Below are positions 63,298-64,000 of a stretch of DNA of 64,000 nt, piece after piece (within the stretch, counting starts at the first letter, position 1; every line of letters begins with the position of its first letter). Under the pieces are notes generated by a model, which worked only from the letters and a program-made list of their open reading frames with translations, was not told the origin of the DNA and ran no database searches. The stretch covers positions 8,512,470 to 8,576,469 of the forward strand of contig NZ_KB912942.1 of NCBI RefSeq assembly GCF_000383915.1, given 5' to 3'. Source of the stretch: Amycolatopsis benzoatilytica AK 16/65 (GTDB lineage Bacteria > Actinomycetota > Actinomycetes > Mycobacteriales > Pseudonocardiaceae). Made by a program: the position numbers and the translations under genes.

Positions 63298-64000
63298 TCA
63301 GTGCTGCTCCGCCGCGCAGAAAACATCTCCGGCGGGCCGTTTCCCGGTCGCCAGGAATTCGTTCACCGCAGCATTGCCGCACGTGTTCGGCGCGAAGACG
63401 TACGCTCCGTGCCCGCCCTGGTCGACGGTTACCATCCGGGCCCGCTCCCCGAATGCCGAACGGAGCTTGCGCGCATTCGCGAGCGGAGTGCCCGGGTCGC
63501 GGGTGTTCTGCACCATCAGGACGTTGGCCGGCCCGCGATCACTGATCCGCACCCTCGGCTCGACCGGCGCGGAGGGCCAGTACGCGCAGGCCGCGATGTT
63601 CGCCTCGCCCGCACCGATCAGCGGATACCGGACGCGGTCCACGGCCACGTCGAGCTGGTAGCTCAGCACCGATTTCGGCCAGCTCGAATCGCCGCAGATC
63701 ACCGCGAACCGCGCTGCGTTGAGGTTGTCGCTCGGCGGAAGCGGTGCTCCGCTGGCGGGAGGCTTGCCCTGGTCGAGGTCGCGCATCATCGATGCCAGCG
63801 TCTTGAACTGATCGTCGCTGTAGATCAACGAGAACGCGGCCCCGCGCAGGAGGCCGCCGGTGAGGCCGTCGATCGGCTTGCGGTCCAGGCGGGCGACCAA
63901 GTCGTAGAATTTCGCGGTGACCTGGGCCGGAGTCGTGCCCAGCTGGTAGTCCGGGTGGGCCGCCGCGTACTTCGCGAAGTCCGGGAAGCGATCCTCCATG
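63298..64000 (-). CDS. Alpha/beta hydrolase, TAP-like C-terminal part (5' end outside window)
   Basis: The visible 234 residues are the C-terminal half of a secreted-type hydrolase of the tripeptidyl aminopeptidase class. The C-terminal TAP-like domain is marked by ALD-type YPLIGAGEANIAACAYWP, VLMVQNTRDPGTPLANARKLRSAFGERARMV (catalytic Asp) and VDQGGHGAYVFAPNTCGN (catalytic His). The nucleophile Ser would lie beyond the window edge. Cys pairs in IAACAYW, NTCGN and VFCAAEQ suggest export. The visible ATG at the edge need not be the start. Confidence 0.85.
   Translation of the reverse strand, partial: MEDRFPDFAKYAAAHPDYQLGTTPAQVTAKFYDLVARLDRKPIDGLTGGLLRGAAFSLIYSDDQFKTLASMMRDLDQGKPPASGAPLPPSDNLNAARFAVICGDSSWPKSVLSYQLDVAVDRVRYPLIGAGEANIAACAYWPSAPVEPRVRISDRGPANVLMVQNTRDPGTPLANARKLRSAFGERARMVTVDQGGHGAYVFAPNTCGNAAVNEFLATGKRPAGDVFCAAEQH

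Overview
The window is chromosomal DNA of a high-GC actinomycete, most probably an Amycolatopsis-like member of the Pseudonocardiaceae. The evidence is the strong GC bias at third codon positions, mycothiol-era actinobacterial regulators (SigR/RsrA, WhiB1, PdtaS), the short ribosomal protein bL37, a Kgd-type 2-oxoglutarate decarboxylase, and gene order resembling the M. tuberculosis block Rv3214-Rv3240. Genus is inference. There is no rRNA, tRNA, phage, transposase or CRISPR array that I can see.

Layout. 1-5.6 kb: the 3' part of secA with a classic terminator, an Rv3235-family protein, a HAD hydrolase, a SpoU/TrmH RNA methyltransferase, a WS/DGAT-like acyltransferase and a DUF6912 protein. 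5.6-11.2 kb: two paralogous lipoproteins, rsgA, the SRAP protein, an alpha/beta hydrolase, three DnaA-box-like sites and a methyltransferase. 11.3-19.5 kb: ybaK, the thiol-stress pair sigR-rsrA with a SigR-type promoter and two possible starts, bL37, pdtaS, a decayed GNAT gene, whiB1 with two Crp-like sites, a lipid kinase, a membrane protein, a GNAT and a histidine phosphatase. 19.5-30.4 kb: a thioesterase, secreted cholesterol oxidase, a sugar epimerase, malic enzyme, a BpsA-like methyltransferase-fold enzyme, a four-gene osmoprotectant ABC operon, a GNAT and an F420-type oxidoreductase. 30.6-45.6 kb: kgd, a DUF4291 protein, a PadR-DUF1048-ABC export operon, a fused heterodimer-type ABC exporter, and a response regulator beside a broken histidine kinase and an acyltransferase. 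45.6-52.7 kb: alanine dehydrogenase, a quinone reductase, a PucR regulator, a membrane protein and metY-metX. 52.8-64 kb: a secreted SGNH lipase, a TetR regulator with its operators, a leucine/acyl-CoA catabolic operon (accD-accA-acyl-CoA dehydrogenase), a deleted methionine aminopeptidase gene followed by a GNAT, an SDR, an alpha/beta hydrolase and the 3' part of a TAP-type peptidase.

The genes do not form one system. The coherent local units are sigR-rsrA (thiol redox control), opuC-like transport (osmoprotection), PadR-ABC (self-regulated export), metY-metX (methionine from O-acetylhomoserine) and TetR plus accDA-ACAD (branched-chain acyl-CoA breakdown).

The most unusual signals are non-coding. 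Six members of one palindromic family all lie between convergent genes (11.2, 15.6, 24.0, 30.5, 47.9 and 52.7 kb). Two copies of a second element have an identical 17-13-17-13-17 bp architecture (18.3 and 54.9 kb). Three genes are visibly broken (GNAT at 14.8 kb, histidine kinase at 43.1 kb, methionine aminopeptidase at 59.9 kb).
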